From the NCBI GenBank assembly GCA_035628875.1, contig DASPIZ010000091.1, positions 87,208-151,207 of the forward strand: a stretch of 64,000 nucleotides of DNA. The letters are read 5' to 3'. The stretch is from Ohtaekwangia sp035628875. GTDB lineage: Bacteria > Bacteroidota > Bacteroidia > Cytophagales > Cyclobacteriaceae. The translations under genes and the position numbers were made by a program. Within the stretch, counting starts at the first letter, position 1; each line of letters starts with the position of its first letter. Shown one piece after another: positions 1 to 7,595 of this stretch. The notes below the pieces were generated by a model that saw only the letters and a list, made by a program, of their open reading frames with translations, searched no databases and had not been told where the DNA came from.

Positions 1-211
1 GGATGAGTTCGCTGGTTTCATTAACGACAATATCCGGCTTCAGCCTGTATTACTGCACAAAGACAGTCACCTCCAGAAGATCCTGGAGTTCTATATGGGT
101 AAAAATACACCAAACCGACAGGAGTTTATCATCGATAACCTGCGCATCGAACTGGATATCGTAGATAATGCGGAAGAAGAAAAGATTGAGGTGGAAGAAC
201 CTGTTGATTAA
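1..211 (+). CDS. parE: DNA topoisomerase IV subunit B (ParE), C-terminal end
   Basis: Only the last 69 codons are in the window; the gene enters from the left edge and stops at TAA 209-211. The readable end contains YMGKNTPNRQEFIIDNLRI, the characteristic end of the TOPRIM/C-terminal part of type IIA topoisomerase B subunits of Bacteroidetes. It is followed by a short acidic tail. ParE supplies the ATPase half of topoisomerase IV, which decatenates daughter chromosomes. It lies 39 bp upstream of parC in the same direction, so the two subunits are probably cotranscribed. Confidence 0.9.
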   Translation, partial: DEFAGFINDNIRLQPVLLHKDSHLQKILEFYMGKNTPNRQEFIIDNLRIELDIVDNAEEEKIEVEEPVD

Positions 212-250
212 TTTTGAACACAAGTAAACAATTGGCGGTACGTTAAAACC

Positions 251-3229
251 ATGAGTAAAAAGAAAGATAAAGCGAACATTACACCTGTTGTTATCAAACC
301 CGGCGAAAACGGTGGCAATGGCGAGGATGTTATACACAGCATTGGCCTCGATGGCCTGTACCAGAACTGGTTTCTTGATTATGCGTCGTACGTAATTCTG
401 GAACGTGCTGTTCCCAGGATTGAAGACGGATTCAAGCCTGTTCAGCGCAGGATCATGCACTCACTCAAAGAGATGGATGATGGCCGTTTTAATAAAGTCG
501 CCAACGTGATTGGTAATACCATGCAGTATCACCCTCACGGTGATGCCGCGATTGGTGAAGCCATCGTGAACATCGGACAAAAAGATATCCTGATTGAAAC
601 CCAGGGTAACTGGGGGGATATACGCACAGGCGATAGCGCTGCTGCACCACGTTACATTGAAGCCAGGCTTTCAAAATTTGCACTCGACGTCGTGTATAAT
701 GCGCAGACAACAGAGTGGCAATTGTCATACGATGGTCGGAAAAAAGAACCCGTAACACTTCCGGTTAAATTTCCTTTACTGCTTGCCCAGGGCGTTGAAG
801 GTATTGCCGTCGGACTTTCTACGAAGATCCTGCCGCACAATTTCAACGAACTGATCAAAGCTTCGATTGATGTGTTGAAAGGAAAGAACCCAAAGATATT
901 TCCCGATTTCCCAACTGGTGGTCAGGCTGACTTTACAGAGTACAACCAAGGCCTCAGAGGAGGGAAGATCAAAGTTAGAGCTAAGATTGAAGTAGTCGAC
1001 AAAAAAACACTGGCTATCAAGCAGATACCATTTGCTACAACAACAACTTCCTTAATGGAATCCATTGTTAAAGCCAGTGAAAAAGGCCAGATCAAAATCA
1101 AACAGGTTATTGATAATACGGCCAGTGAAGTGGAGATTCTGGTGCTCCTCCAGCCCAACCAATCTCCGGAGATTGCCATCGATGCCTTGTATGCTTTTAC
1201 CGATTGTGAGATCAGCATTTCGCCCAACGCCTGTGTGATCGTCGAGGACAAACCGAAGTTCATGCCGGTTAACGAGATCCTCAAATACAATACGAATCAA
1301 ACCTTAGAGCTCCTTAAAAAGGAACTGCAGATCCGTAAAGCGGAACTGATGGAGAAGATTTTGTTTTCATCCCTTGAAAAGATCTTCATTGAAAACAGGA
1401 TCTATCGAAAAATCGAAGAAGCTGAAAGCTGGGAAGAAGTGATTTCAACAATCGACAAAGGGTTGAAACCTCACAAGGATAAATTTTACAGGGAGATCAC
1501 CCGCGATGACATCATTCGGCTAACCGAGATCAGGATCAAACGCATCTCGCGTTACGATTCATTTAAAGCCGATGAACAACTCAAGGACCTTCAGAAAGAA
1601 CTAAAAGAAACACAGCATCACCTGAAGCATCTCACGGATTACGCCATTAACTATTATCAGCAATTGCTGGAGAAATATGGCAAAGGACGTGAACGCAAAA
1701 CAGAGATCAAGAGCTTCCAGTCGGTAACGGCGGTTGAGGTTATTGCCAACAACCAGAAACTATATGTAAACCGTCAGGATGGTTTCGTAGGATATGGATT
1801 GAAGCGCGACGAACTCATCAGTGATTGCTCGGACCTCGATGATATCATCGCCATCCGTAAAGATGGGAAGATGCTGGTATCCCGTATCCAGGAAAAGGTC
1901 TTCATGGGTAAGGACATCCAATATGTTGGTATCTGGAAGAAAGGGGATGACCGCATGGTTTACAACGTCATCTATTGGGATTCGAAAGCCGGAAAAGGTT
2001 TTGCAAAACGTTTTAACCTTCCTGGTGTGATCCGCGACAAGGAGTATGACCTGACCCAGGGAAATGCCAATTCAAAACTTTTGTATGTGAGCGCGAATCC
2101 GAATGGCGAAGCTGAATCGGTTGAAGTAAAACTGTCGCAAGCCAGCACGGCGCGGAAGAAAATCTTCAAGTACGATTTTTCAGAACTCGAAGTAAAAGGA
2201 CGTGGTGCCAAAGGAAACATCATCACCAAATACCCGATCCGGAAAGTTGATTTTCTGAAAGCAGGAACTTCAACCTTAAGCAAACTGGATCTCTGGTACG
2301 ATGCAGATTCCGGCAGGTTAAACAAAGATGGCCGTGGTAAGAAGCTTGGCAAATTCGATGGTGATGATCAGCTCATTGCTTTCATGCGCAACGGAACATA
2401 TAAGATCACGAATTACGACCTGACGAACCGGTATGATCCTGAGAAAACTTTGCTTGTAGAAAAGTACAATGCCGAGAAAGCAGTTTCCGCCGTATATGTT
2501 GATGGAGAAAGTAAACAATTCATGGTGAAACGTTTCATGATCGAAACCAGTACACCAGATAAGGAATTTGGTTTTATCTCCGAAGGCATCGGATCGCGTC
2601 TTGTGGTTGCTACAACAAGCGAAACGCCGGAAGTAGAAGTAGAGCTTATTAAAAACAAAGACAAGGGCAAAGTGAAAGAAGTCGTTAATCTTGAAGAGAT
2701 TGTCGACATCAAAGGATGGAAAGCCATAGGCAACCGGTTATCGCAATACAAGATCACCAAAGTAAATCTCCTCGAAGAAGAGGAGGTTGCATCCGAAGAA
2801 AACGAAGCCGATAACGAGGCGACTGAAACAGAAGGTTCTCAGTCGTCCAAAAAAAAAATCAGCGAACCTGAGCAAGAACCGGAGCCAGAGCCAACCATTG
2901 AAGACGACGGGCAAGTCAGTCTCTTCGGCGAAAAGCCCCGCCAAGAAAGCCAAAGCTCCGGCGAAAAGCCCAGGCTCAAAGCAGAGCAGCAAAGCCTCTT
3001 CGGCGCGCCAGGTGAAACCACCCGCGAAAGCCAAAAAGGGAGCCAAAGCACCAGCCAAAGTAGCCAAAGCGAAAAAGGCAGCGAAAGCGCCAACCAAAGT
3101 AGCCAAGGCGAAAAAAGCAGCGAAAGCAAAGAAGAAACGATAAAAGATGAAAGTGCTACTACGCAAGGTCCCGATAAAAAAGATGATAAAGCCTTTGGCG
3201 TAGGGGATACGATTGAGTTTGAGATTTAA
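251..3229 (+). CDS. parC: DNA topoisomerase IV subunit A (ParC)
   Basis: 992-aa type IIA topoisomerase A subunit, the DNA breakage-reunion half of topoisomerase IV. The winged-helix/tower core is at the N-terminus, with the quinolone-pocket motif HPHGDAAIGEA and active-site Tyr135 in PRYIEARL. A helical coiled-coil region follows (about residues 350-480), then a beta-pinwheel domain. The shorter, divergent breakage domain compared with the gyrA product at 29870 supports ParC over GyrA, as does the adjacent parE. The last ~130 residues are low complexity. An acidic stretch leads to GQVSLFG, then comes a Ser/Gln/Glu-rich stretch in which serines are nearly all AGC/AGT, then the ending GVGDTIEFEI. 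The +1 frame of that stretch encodes a Lys/Ala-rich tail (see findings), so the exact C-terminus is uncertain. Confidence 0.93.
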   Translation: MSKKKDKANITPVVIKPGENGGNGEDVIHSIGLDGLYQNWFLDYASYVILERAVPRIEDGFKPVQRRIMHSLKEMDDGRFNKVANVIGNTMQYHPHGDAAIGEAIVNIGQKDILIETQGNWGDIRTGDSAAAPRYIEARLSKFALDVVYNAQTTEWQLSYDGRKKEPVTLPVKFPLLLAQGVEGIAVGLSTKILPHNFNELIKASIDVLKGKNPKIFPDFPTGGQADFTEYNQGLRGGKIKVRAKIEVVDKKTLAIKQIPFATTTTSLMESIVKASEKGQIKIKQVIDNTASEVEILVLLQPNQSPEIAIDALYAFTDCEISISPNACVIVEDKPKFMPVNEILKYNTNQTLELLKKELQIRKAELMEKILFSSLEKIFIENRIYRKIEEAESWEEVISTIDKGLKPHKDKFYREITRDDIIRLTEIRIKRISRYDSFKADEQLKDLQKELKETQHHLKHLTDYAINYYQQLLEKYGKGRERKTEIKSFQSVTAVEVIANNQKLYVNRQDGFVGYGLKRDELISDCSDLDDIIAIRKDGKMLVSRIQEKVFMGKDIQYVGIWKKGDDRMVYNVIYWDSKAGKGFAKRFNLPGVIRDKEYDLTQGNANSKLLYVSANPNGEAESVEVKLSQASTARKKIFKYDFSELEVKGRGAKGNIITKYPIRKVDFLKAGTSTLSKLDLWYDADSGRLNKDGRGKKLGKFDGDDQLIAFMRNGTYKITNYDLTNRYDPEKTLLVEKYNAEKAVSAVYVDGESKQFMVKRFMIETSTPDKEFGFISEGIGSRLVVATTSETPEVEVELIKNKDKGKVKEVVNLEEIVDIKGWKAIGNRLSQYKITKVNLLEEEEVASEENEADNEATETEGSQSSKKKISEPEQEPEPEPTIEDDGQVSLFGEKPRQESQSSGEKPRLKAEQQSLFGAPGETTRESQKGSQSTSQSSQSEKGSESANQSSQGEKSSESKEETIKDESATTQGPDKKDDKAFGVGDTIEFEI
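2849..2858 (+). other. A10 homopolymer (possible slippage site) in parC
   Basis: Ten consecutive adenines lie inside the parC tail coding region, reading Ser-Ser-Lys-Lys-Lys-Ile in the parC frame. Runs of this length are known sites of transcriptional slippage and of assembly error. A shift here would move ribosomes into the +1 frame, which stays open to the TAA at 3141-3143. Confidence 0.5.
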
Positions 3230-3353
3230 GAAGCGAATCGTTTTGTTGATCTGAACTGTTGGATTAGCAAGGCGATTTGTTTTTTAAGGCTTGTGGCCGA
3301 GCTTAATATCGATAGTTAATTGTTGGAGGGATTACACCAAGTACAATCATTAT

Positions 3354-3458
3354 ATGATGACATTACTCATCCAGGCGTTGTTATTATTATTTATGCTGAT
3401 TAATTGTAACGTCAAAGTACAGTCGGAACACGCACTAACCGCAACCTCTTCGAAGTGA
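3354..3458 (+). CDS. Very short lipoprotein-like ORF (34 aa), possibly a remnant
   Basis: A 34-codon ORF starts with two Met codons. It has a hydrophobic stretch ending in a lipobox-like LMLINC, then a short hydrophilic tail. It is too short to be a normal lipoprotein and may be the 5' remnant of one, or a small secreted peptide. It lies in the otherwise empty 450-bp spacer after parC, at the left edge of the accessory island. Nothing else was recognised in that spacer. Confidence 0.3.
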   Translation: MMTLLIQALLLLFMLINCNVKVQSEHALTATSSK

Positions 3459-3682
3459 AATGTATGTTAAGCTCTTTCTTGGCGTGCGTTTTATTACTTA
3501 CATCCTTGTTTACCCGGGGGTAATAACGCGAATTTAGATTGGTAGAGAGCTTTGAAACCGATTATTGACTTAGCCGTAGCATAATCGACGACGTCTCAAA
3601 TTGAAGGAAAATCAGAGTATTGATAAATAAGGGTTAAAACGGAATCATTATATTTGGTTGTTAGCAACCATTTTCATTTAAC

Positions 3683-4168
3683 ATGATATCAAGATTTTTG
3701 ACACTCTTGTTGGCATTAATCCTTCTTAGTTGCAATCAAAGCACAGAAAAAGAACGGAGACTCTTAAAGTTGCGTTCTCTTATTCCTTACTTTGAAGTTG
3801 AAGGCATTTCTATGGATGCAGGGCGCATTGATTCATTAAAGCCGCATAGCCTATTTCGAGCAAAGCTTTCACGGCGCTTTTTAGGGACGAAAGATTCTTT
3901 GGGTAATAATCTCTTGAATGATTTTAAGGGATATTACTTTGAAATATCGGCAGATACGGCCAGAAATTGGAAGGTAACTTACCCTTTCAAGAAGATGAGC
4001 AAGTTTGTCACTACGAGAAATGATACTGCTTATATTGAAATCCCAACGGACACTCTCTACCGCTACGGATATGACTCGCTATTATGGAACGCTGGTTTTT
4101 ATATTATTTCTACAGAAAATACAAATGAGTGGCATTATCTTGGTGGAAAGTGGATCCTTTTAAAATGA
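3683..4168 (+). CDS. Hypothetical lipoprotein, first gene of the accessory island
   Basis: 161-aa protein with a type II signal peptide: basic start, leucine-rich core and lipobox LLSC at residues 14-17, so it is probably anchored in a membrane facing the periplasm. The mature part is mixed alpha/beta with no domain I recognise. It ends in aromatic, Trp-containing segments. It is followed directly by an attC-like inverted repeat, as expected for a gene cassette: one ORF, its own site at the 3' end. Function unknown. Confidence 0.7.
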   Translation: MISRFLTLLLALILLSCNQSTEKERRLLKLRSLIPYFEVEGISMDAGRIDSLKPHSLFRAKLSRRFLGTKDSLGNNLLNDFKGYYFEISADTARNWKVTYPFKKMSKFVTTRNDTAYIEIPTDTLYRYGYDSLLWNAGFYIISTENTNEWHYLGGKWILLK

Positions 4169-4173
4169 AAACA

Positions 4174-4308
4174 GTTGCTAACAAAATGTTATGCCAGCTT
4201 GGGGTTCAGTGTTGTCATTAATTTTTGTTTCTTAATTTCGCTCGTCAAGGTGGGACAAGACTCACTTCGTGAAAACCCAAGCCGTCACAAACATAAACGT
4301 TAGCGCCA
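4174..4308 (+). other. attC-like cassette junction 1
   Basis: An imperfect inverted repeat of about 135 bp fills the spacer between two island ORFs. The left arm reads TTGCTAACAAAATGTTATG then CAGCTTGGGG. The right arm reads AACCCAAGCC...ACATAAACGTTAGCGCC. GCTAAC pairs with GTTAGC and CTTGGG with CCCAAG, with mismatches and unpaired bases, as in integron attC sites. The terminal core differs from the textbook GTTRRRY, so I call it attC-like. Confidence 0.55.
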
Positions 4309-4314
4309 ATACCA

Positions 4315-5310
4315 ATGAACGGACCCACAAGAAAATTAACGGAGTACTCGATCATCATGCAAATGACAAAGATTTCGATTTGTCAACAGGACGATTTGGA
4401 TTCTCAAACAATAAAGCGAGAGTTTGATAAGGATTATCCATGCCACGTCTATTTTATCTGCAGACGGCCAAGAGTCAGAATTATTCCAGATAAATGCTCA
4501 ATCAAGGGAGATCTTATGACGCTGACGTTTGGCATTCAAAAACAATTTGAATTTCATGAATATCAGTTTAGAGGTCGGCTGGAAATGGATTGCTCGAATT
4601 TGCGAATTGTTTCGGAATATCCATATAGTAAATTCCAAGTGGTGCAGAATGGGAATGTTGTTATTGGTGCGAAGAGTTCGCTCTACTACAATATGCACCT
4701 TCGAGAATATAATAGTGATATGGACTTGGACGTGCTATATGTAGGCCAGTCTTATGGTGAAAATGGATCCAGAACTGCACCCGATAGATTGATGCAACAC
4801 TCAACACTACAGAAAATCTATTCAGAGGCAATTCAAAACAATCCTGACTATGAAATATGGTTATGCCTTTTGAGTTTTGACAGGACCATGATCACATCTA
4901 TTGATGGCACGTCACAACACTCTAAAAGGCAAGATAATAATGATACAAAAAAGGCTGCGACTGCAATGAATAAGTTTATTAATAATGAACTTGATGAACG
5001 TCAAATCGTAAATTTTACTGAAGCAGCACTTATTAAATATTTTAAACCAATTTATAATAAAGAGTATAAGGATAAATTTCCAAACCCGGCTCACAAGTCT
5101 TATAGTGAGTGTTATGACCTGGACGTAAATTCTATATGTTTTGAAATGGAGACAGATTGTATCGCATCCCGCCTTTTTTCTCAAAACATCTCTCCGGCTT
5201 TTACCCACTTGGGCAGTTTCACTCTTGAGACAAGGGAGAAACGGATTAATATATTTGACATACTCGACAACAGTTTTAAAGTTGAGAATCTTAGTGTAGT
5301 GATTGAGTAA
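4315..5310 (+). CDS. Cassette protein with possible GIY-YIG-like nuclease domain
   Basis: 331-aa protein (or about 317 aa if translation begins at the in-frame ATG near 4357; the ATG at 4315 sits only 7 bases after the attC-like core). The N-terminal ~130 residues are beta-rich and unrecognised. From residue ~140, VLYVGQSYGENG is followed by Arg/His-containing RLMQH. About 100 residues later comes FTEAALIKYFKPIYN. The order YVG...R..H...E..LI..F.P.YN resembles the GIY-YIG nuclease fold. This is pattern recognition, not proof. It sits between two cassette junctions, the second one invaded by a group II intron. Confidence 0.6.
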   Translation: MNGPTRKLTEYSIIMQMTKISICQQDDLDSQTIKREFDKDYPCHVYFICRRPRVRIIPDKCSIKGDLMTLTFGIQKQFEFHEYQFRGRLEMDCSNLRIVSEYPYSKFQVVQNGNVVIGAKSSLYYNMHLREYNSDMDLDVLYVGQSYGENGSRTAPDRLMQHSTLQKIYSEAIQNNPDYEIWLCLLSFDRTMITSIDGTSQHSKRQDNNDTKKAATAMNKFINNELDERQIVNFTEAALIKYFKPIYNKEYKDKFPNPAHKSYSECYDLDVNSICFEMETDCIASRLFSQNISPAFTHLGSFTLETREKRINIFDILDNSFKVENLSVVIE

Positions 5311-5371
5311 GGTACTGGCGCTAATCGAGTAGACGGCCTCGCCACTAAATAGCAGCGAGGTTCGCCTCTAC

Positions 5372-5416
5372 ACCACTGTATCCCGAAGCTTCGGGAGATC
5401 ACGTATACAGCGGTTC
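5372..5416 (-). ncRNA. Group II intron domain V, interrupted (copy A)
   Basis: The minus strand reads GAACCGCTGTAT ... ATACAGTGGT, a 10-bp lower stem of the form seen in group IIC domain V. The expected short upper stem and tetraloop are replaced by a 16-bp perfect palindrome (TCCCGAAGCTTCGGGA, 5381-5396). This should abolish ribozyme activity. Confidence 0.65.
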
Positions 5417-5763
5417 ATTAAGATCAGGAGATACTTGTTCGTAGTATGAGAACATAGATTCATAGCCTCTCTTGAAAAGCCTTTCCACCGTGATCGTTGT
5501 TCCTAAGATTGGATATTGTGCCACTGCCCATCCACCCATTCGTGTACGACTCCATGCATAGGCCTGACCGTTGTGAATACCTAAAAGAATAAGATTCTTT
5601 CGTTTTCGTTTAGGTTTCTTCTCCGGAACATTTCGGGATTCCGACTTCGTCGGAACACTTTCCAGATGCAATACCTAAACCGGTTGCGTAGCCAGCCATC
5701 CAGCTCTTTGAGTTTGGATTGCATACTTCCCATACGGATACACAGGATGTTACGCCGACATCC
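5399..5763 (-). pseudogene. ltrA: Group II intron reverse transcriptase/maturase, C-terminal fragment
   Basis: Two frames of one broken gene. The upstream frame contains SMQSKLKELDGWLRNRFRYC (from about 5733), the maturase X-domain motif. The downstream frame (to 5399) contains KKPKRKRKNL, AYAWSRTRMGGWAVAQ, TTITVERLFKRGY and ends NEPLYT, the conserved end of group IIC intron-encoded proteins, overlapping domain V. The frame change coincides with a palindrome (TTCCGACTTCGTCGGAA, 5639-5655) inserted near 5640. The entire reverse transcriptase part is missing. Confidence 0.85.
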
Positions 5764-5863
5764 TTACGATAATCTGGTTGAGTATAAAGGCTTACTAAAT
5801 ATTGAAACGTATGTGTGCCAGCACTCCCAACTTGTGAAGGCTAAAGGATGAAACACTATCGGT

Positions 5864-5896
5864 AAGCCGTGTGAGGGAAAACATCAAGCACGGTTT
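5864..5896 (+). ncRNA. Domain V-like hairpin on the + strand
   Basis: A 33-nt element: AAGCCGTG pairs with CACGGTTT, giving an 8-bp lower stem with an AGC triad at its base. A TGAG...ATCA upper part with an A-rich loop follows, and AAG lies unpaired on the 3' side. This is the shape of group II intron domain V, but oriented opposite to intron A. Its upper stem is imperfect. It could be a fragment of a second, unrelated group II intron. Confidence 0.4.
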
Positions 5897-5996
5897 GATC
5901 AAGGGGGCACTGCCAAATGCAAGATATTTATTTATCTTCGTTGGCAGGCTCTACTCTACTGGGCAAGGCGTTTTCGAGCGACAGAGTTTCAATAAA

Positions 5997-6272
5997 ATGA
6001 CTAACACGAACGATAAGAAACAGGAAACACTGGACATAGTTTTAATGGCCACTTACTTTTTTATTCCCTTCTACGGACTAAGAATTGCTGCCGAGAATTA
6101 CTTATTCGTGGACGACTTAGGCGTGACATATGGAGTAGTGGTAGCTTTAGTTAGTAGCATTCCGGTGACAATTTATTTGACGGCATTAAAATCAAGGAAG
6201 ACAAAAATTAAAATCATCGGACTAGGTATCTTGTTCGTCATCGTTACAATAATTAATATTATGGTTTATTAA
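5997..6272 (+). CDS. Small membrane protein (91 aa), cassette gene
   Basis: 91-aa protein starting MTNTNDKKQ, with three hydrophobic segments (about residues 13-30, 40-55 and 66-88) and a charged SRKTKIK loop, so it is probably an integral inner-membrane protein. The reading frame is open upstream to 5871, but that part lies in intron debris. I prefer the ATG at 5997. No family recognised. Its 3' flank is a cassette-junction half interrupted by intron B. Confidence 0.6.
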   Translation: MTNTNDKKQETLDIVLMATYFFIPFYGLRIAAENYLFVDDLGVTYGVVVALVSSIPVTIYLTALKSRKTKIKIIGLGILFVIVTIINIMVY

Positions 6273-6295
6273 AGTGTGGAAACGCCCGGCCCACA

Positions 6296-6722
6296 ATCGA
6301 GTAGACGACCCACCAGTAAAACTGCGAAGAGCGCCTCTCACACCACGTAGCGTACGGATCTCGTACTACGCGGTTCGTTAAGCATAACGTAGCCGCTCTT
6401 TACACCAACCACGTCTTTGTCGTACTTTAAGAAGGGGCTAATCAGCCACTCGGCCACTGCGTCCACATCGCTGGAAATCCCGGATAAGTTTCGAACTGCT
6501 TATTCACTTTAGCAGCCTCAGTATACCGTTTCTGTTCGTCGGTACCGGTGTTTGCAGTCTCGCTTCCCTCAGTGTGCTTGCCTCACGACAGACCACTCCC
6601 GCAGATTAGCGGGACAGGCAAGGCGACTTGCTAATTGGCTTCGCCAACTCGCCAGTGAGAGACTTTCACACTCTGGAATTTTAGGTTTCTTGCGATACCA
6701 GTAGGTTGGCGACAAGTTTTTT
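6296..6722 (-). mobile_element. Group IIC intron B, ORF-less, 5' end altered
   Basis: The minus-strand sequence is collinear with intron C at 8430-8847. It contains AGTGTGAAAGTCTCT, GCGAGTTGGCGAAGCC, GAGGGAAGCGAGACTGCAAA and a canonical domain V, and ends CTACTCGAT. Both copies lack a maturase ORF. Copy B lacks the GTGTGC..CCGGCATG start seen in copy C, so its 5' boundary (about 6722) is uncertain and the ribozyme is probably inactive. The 3' end abuts GGCCCACAA, the left remnant of a cassette junction. Confidence 0.8.
6342..6376 (-). ncRNA. Group IIC domain V (copy B)
   Basis: The minus strand gives a 9-bp lower stem ACCGCGTAG/CTACGTGGT, a 2-nt CG bulge on the 3' side, a TACG/CGTA upper stem and an AGATC loop. 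It is followed by GTGAGAGG and a domain VI hairpin. This is the group II catalytic core in intact form. Confidence 0.85.
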
Positions 6723-6827
6723 GAACATGAAGGACTACTATAAAGTCTTAGGCGTTGACAACGGTTGTATCCCGTTTCAAAATTGTAACGGTTTGATACT
6801 TTTGAAGCCCGCAATCGCCTACTTTGC

Positions 6828-6848
6828 ATATACTCAACGTTACCAGCA
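6828..6848 (+). other. attC-like right end, junction 3
   Basis: ATATACTCAACGTTACCAGC precedes the next ORF by about 20 bases. It matches the right-end pattern of the other junctions (AT-rich, then AACGTT/GCGTT, then RNC). The matching left arm appears to have been destroyed or separated by intron B. Confidence 0.35.
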
Positions 6849-6869
6849 ATGCTGTTAGGAGAGATTAGC

Positions 6870-7487
6870 ATGAAAATAACTAAATACATTTGGCCAATTA
6901 TTTTTCTTTCAAGTGTTTCGATTGGAACGTACTACTTACTAATTTATCTGGACCTAGTAACGGATAGTGAAAAAAGAGTTACATGGATTTTTACGATTCT
7001 CGGGCTAGCTTTCGGAATATTTCAATTTTGGGTTAGCGAGGTCAACAATAAAATACGACGGGACTACGAGTTAAAATATGAAGCCTATAAGGAGCTTAAT
7101 AAAACAATTCAAGCTATCTCTGAAAAGCTGAATAATGAAATGGGAAAGGATGGAGAAATTGGTCCACATGGGTTAGTTACTTCACTAATGAACTTAGTCA
7201 ATCAATTTCAGGATACAGTCAAAACAAACGATGATTTTCTGTTTCCAGGACTCCAGTATAAACCTGGCTTTAACGCCTTGTCAAAAATATCGTTTAGAAT
7301 ACTTGAACGGGCGGATGAGATGCGGAAAAACATTGAAGACATGCAAAAGGAGAAAATTAGCGATGAAGGTTTGAATGCTGTCGTTGTTATTGAACGAATG
7401 AACTGGCACAACGATACGCGAGCTCTCCTTGGAGAACTGCATGATATGAAGTATGATTTCTACAAGGAAGTAAAAAGATACCTATAA
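6870..7487 (+). CDS. Membrane protein with cytoplasmic coiled coil, cassette gene
   Basis: 205-aa protein. Two N-terminal transmembrane helices (about residues 7-27 and 39-57) are joined by a short charged loop. A long helical, charged domain follows (NKIRRDYELKYEAYKELNK onward) with coiled-coil character. The start is the ATG at 6870, preceded by AGGAGAG; an earlier in-frame ATG at 6849 overlaps the junction. The architecture of two helices plus a helical domain occurs in many uncharacterised bacterial cassette and defence-island proteins. No specific family recognised. Confidence 0.65.
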   Translation: MKITKYIWPIIFLSSVSIGTYYLLIYLDLVTDSEKRVTWIFTILGLAFGIFQFWVSEVNNKIRRDYELKYEAYKELNKTIQAISEKLNNEMGKDGEIGPHGLVTSLMNLVNQFQDTVKTNDDFLFPGLQYKPGFNALSKISFRILERADEMRKNIEDMQKEKISDEGLNAVVVIERMNWHNDTRALLGELHDMKYDFYKEVKRYL

Positions 7488-7492
7488 CGCAC

Positions 7493-7579
7493 GGCCGCTA
7501 ACAATGCAAATGGCACATTGTTGTTTTGTTGCTACCTTTGATATGAAAACGCCAACGCGCCATATGCTAGCGTTAGCGC
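7493..7579 (+). other. attC-like cassette junction 4 (best preserved)
   Basis: The left arm GCCGCTAACAATGCAAATGGC pairs with the right arm GCCATATGCTAGCGTTAGC. The outer 6 bp are perfect, one base is unpaired, and the inner ATGGC/GCCAT pairs. Total length is about 87 bp with a 43-nt central region. Overall geometry (outer core, mismatched arm, variable centre) is that of an integron attC site. The core is GTTAGCG rather than GTTRRRY. Confidence 0.6.
7533..7540 (+). promoter_or_regulatory. Bacteroidetes -7 box inside cassette junction
   Basis: TACCTTTG fits the Bacteroidetes sigma-A -7 consensus TAnnTTTG. It lies 56 bases before the ATG of the following cassette gene, within the centre of the attC-like repeat. 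No convincing -33 TTTG was located, so this is tentative. Confidence 0.3.
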
Positions 7580-7595
7580 AAATGCATTCAGAACG

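Larger units (their letters stand above)
5324..5763 (-). mobile_element. Degenerate group IIC intron A (3' part with maturase remnant)
   Basis: On the minus strand the sequence runs from a maturase C-terminus through domain V to a 3' end reading CTACTCGAT at 5324. The flanking top-strand sequence GGCGCTA is the left end of a cassette junction; joined to ACAA it would give the GCTAACAA seen at intact junctions. This is the insertion behaviour known for group IIC-attC introns. Two CCCGAA-type palindromes interrupt it, one inside domain V and one inside the maturase gene, so it is dead. The 5' end of the intron is not identifiable. Confidence 0.75.

Noticed and set aside
2787..3143. Open frame of 118 codons with a Lys/Ala-rich product inside parC, as an independent gene
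   Set aside because: It lies wholly within parC, has no ribosome binding site, and its first part is an unnatural out-of-frame reading of the acidic linker. I treat only its tail as significant, as an alternative parC end.
5871..5996. N-terminal extension of the 91-aa membrane protein
   Set aside because: The extra codons cover a domain V-like hairpin and intron debris; the ATG at 5997 begins the coherent protein.
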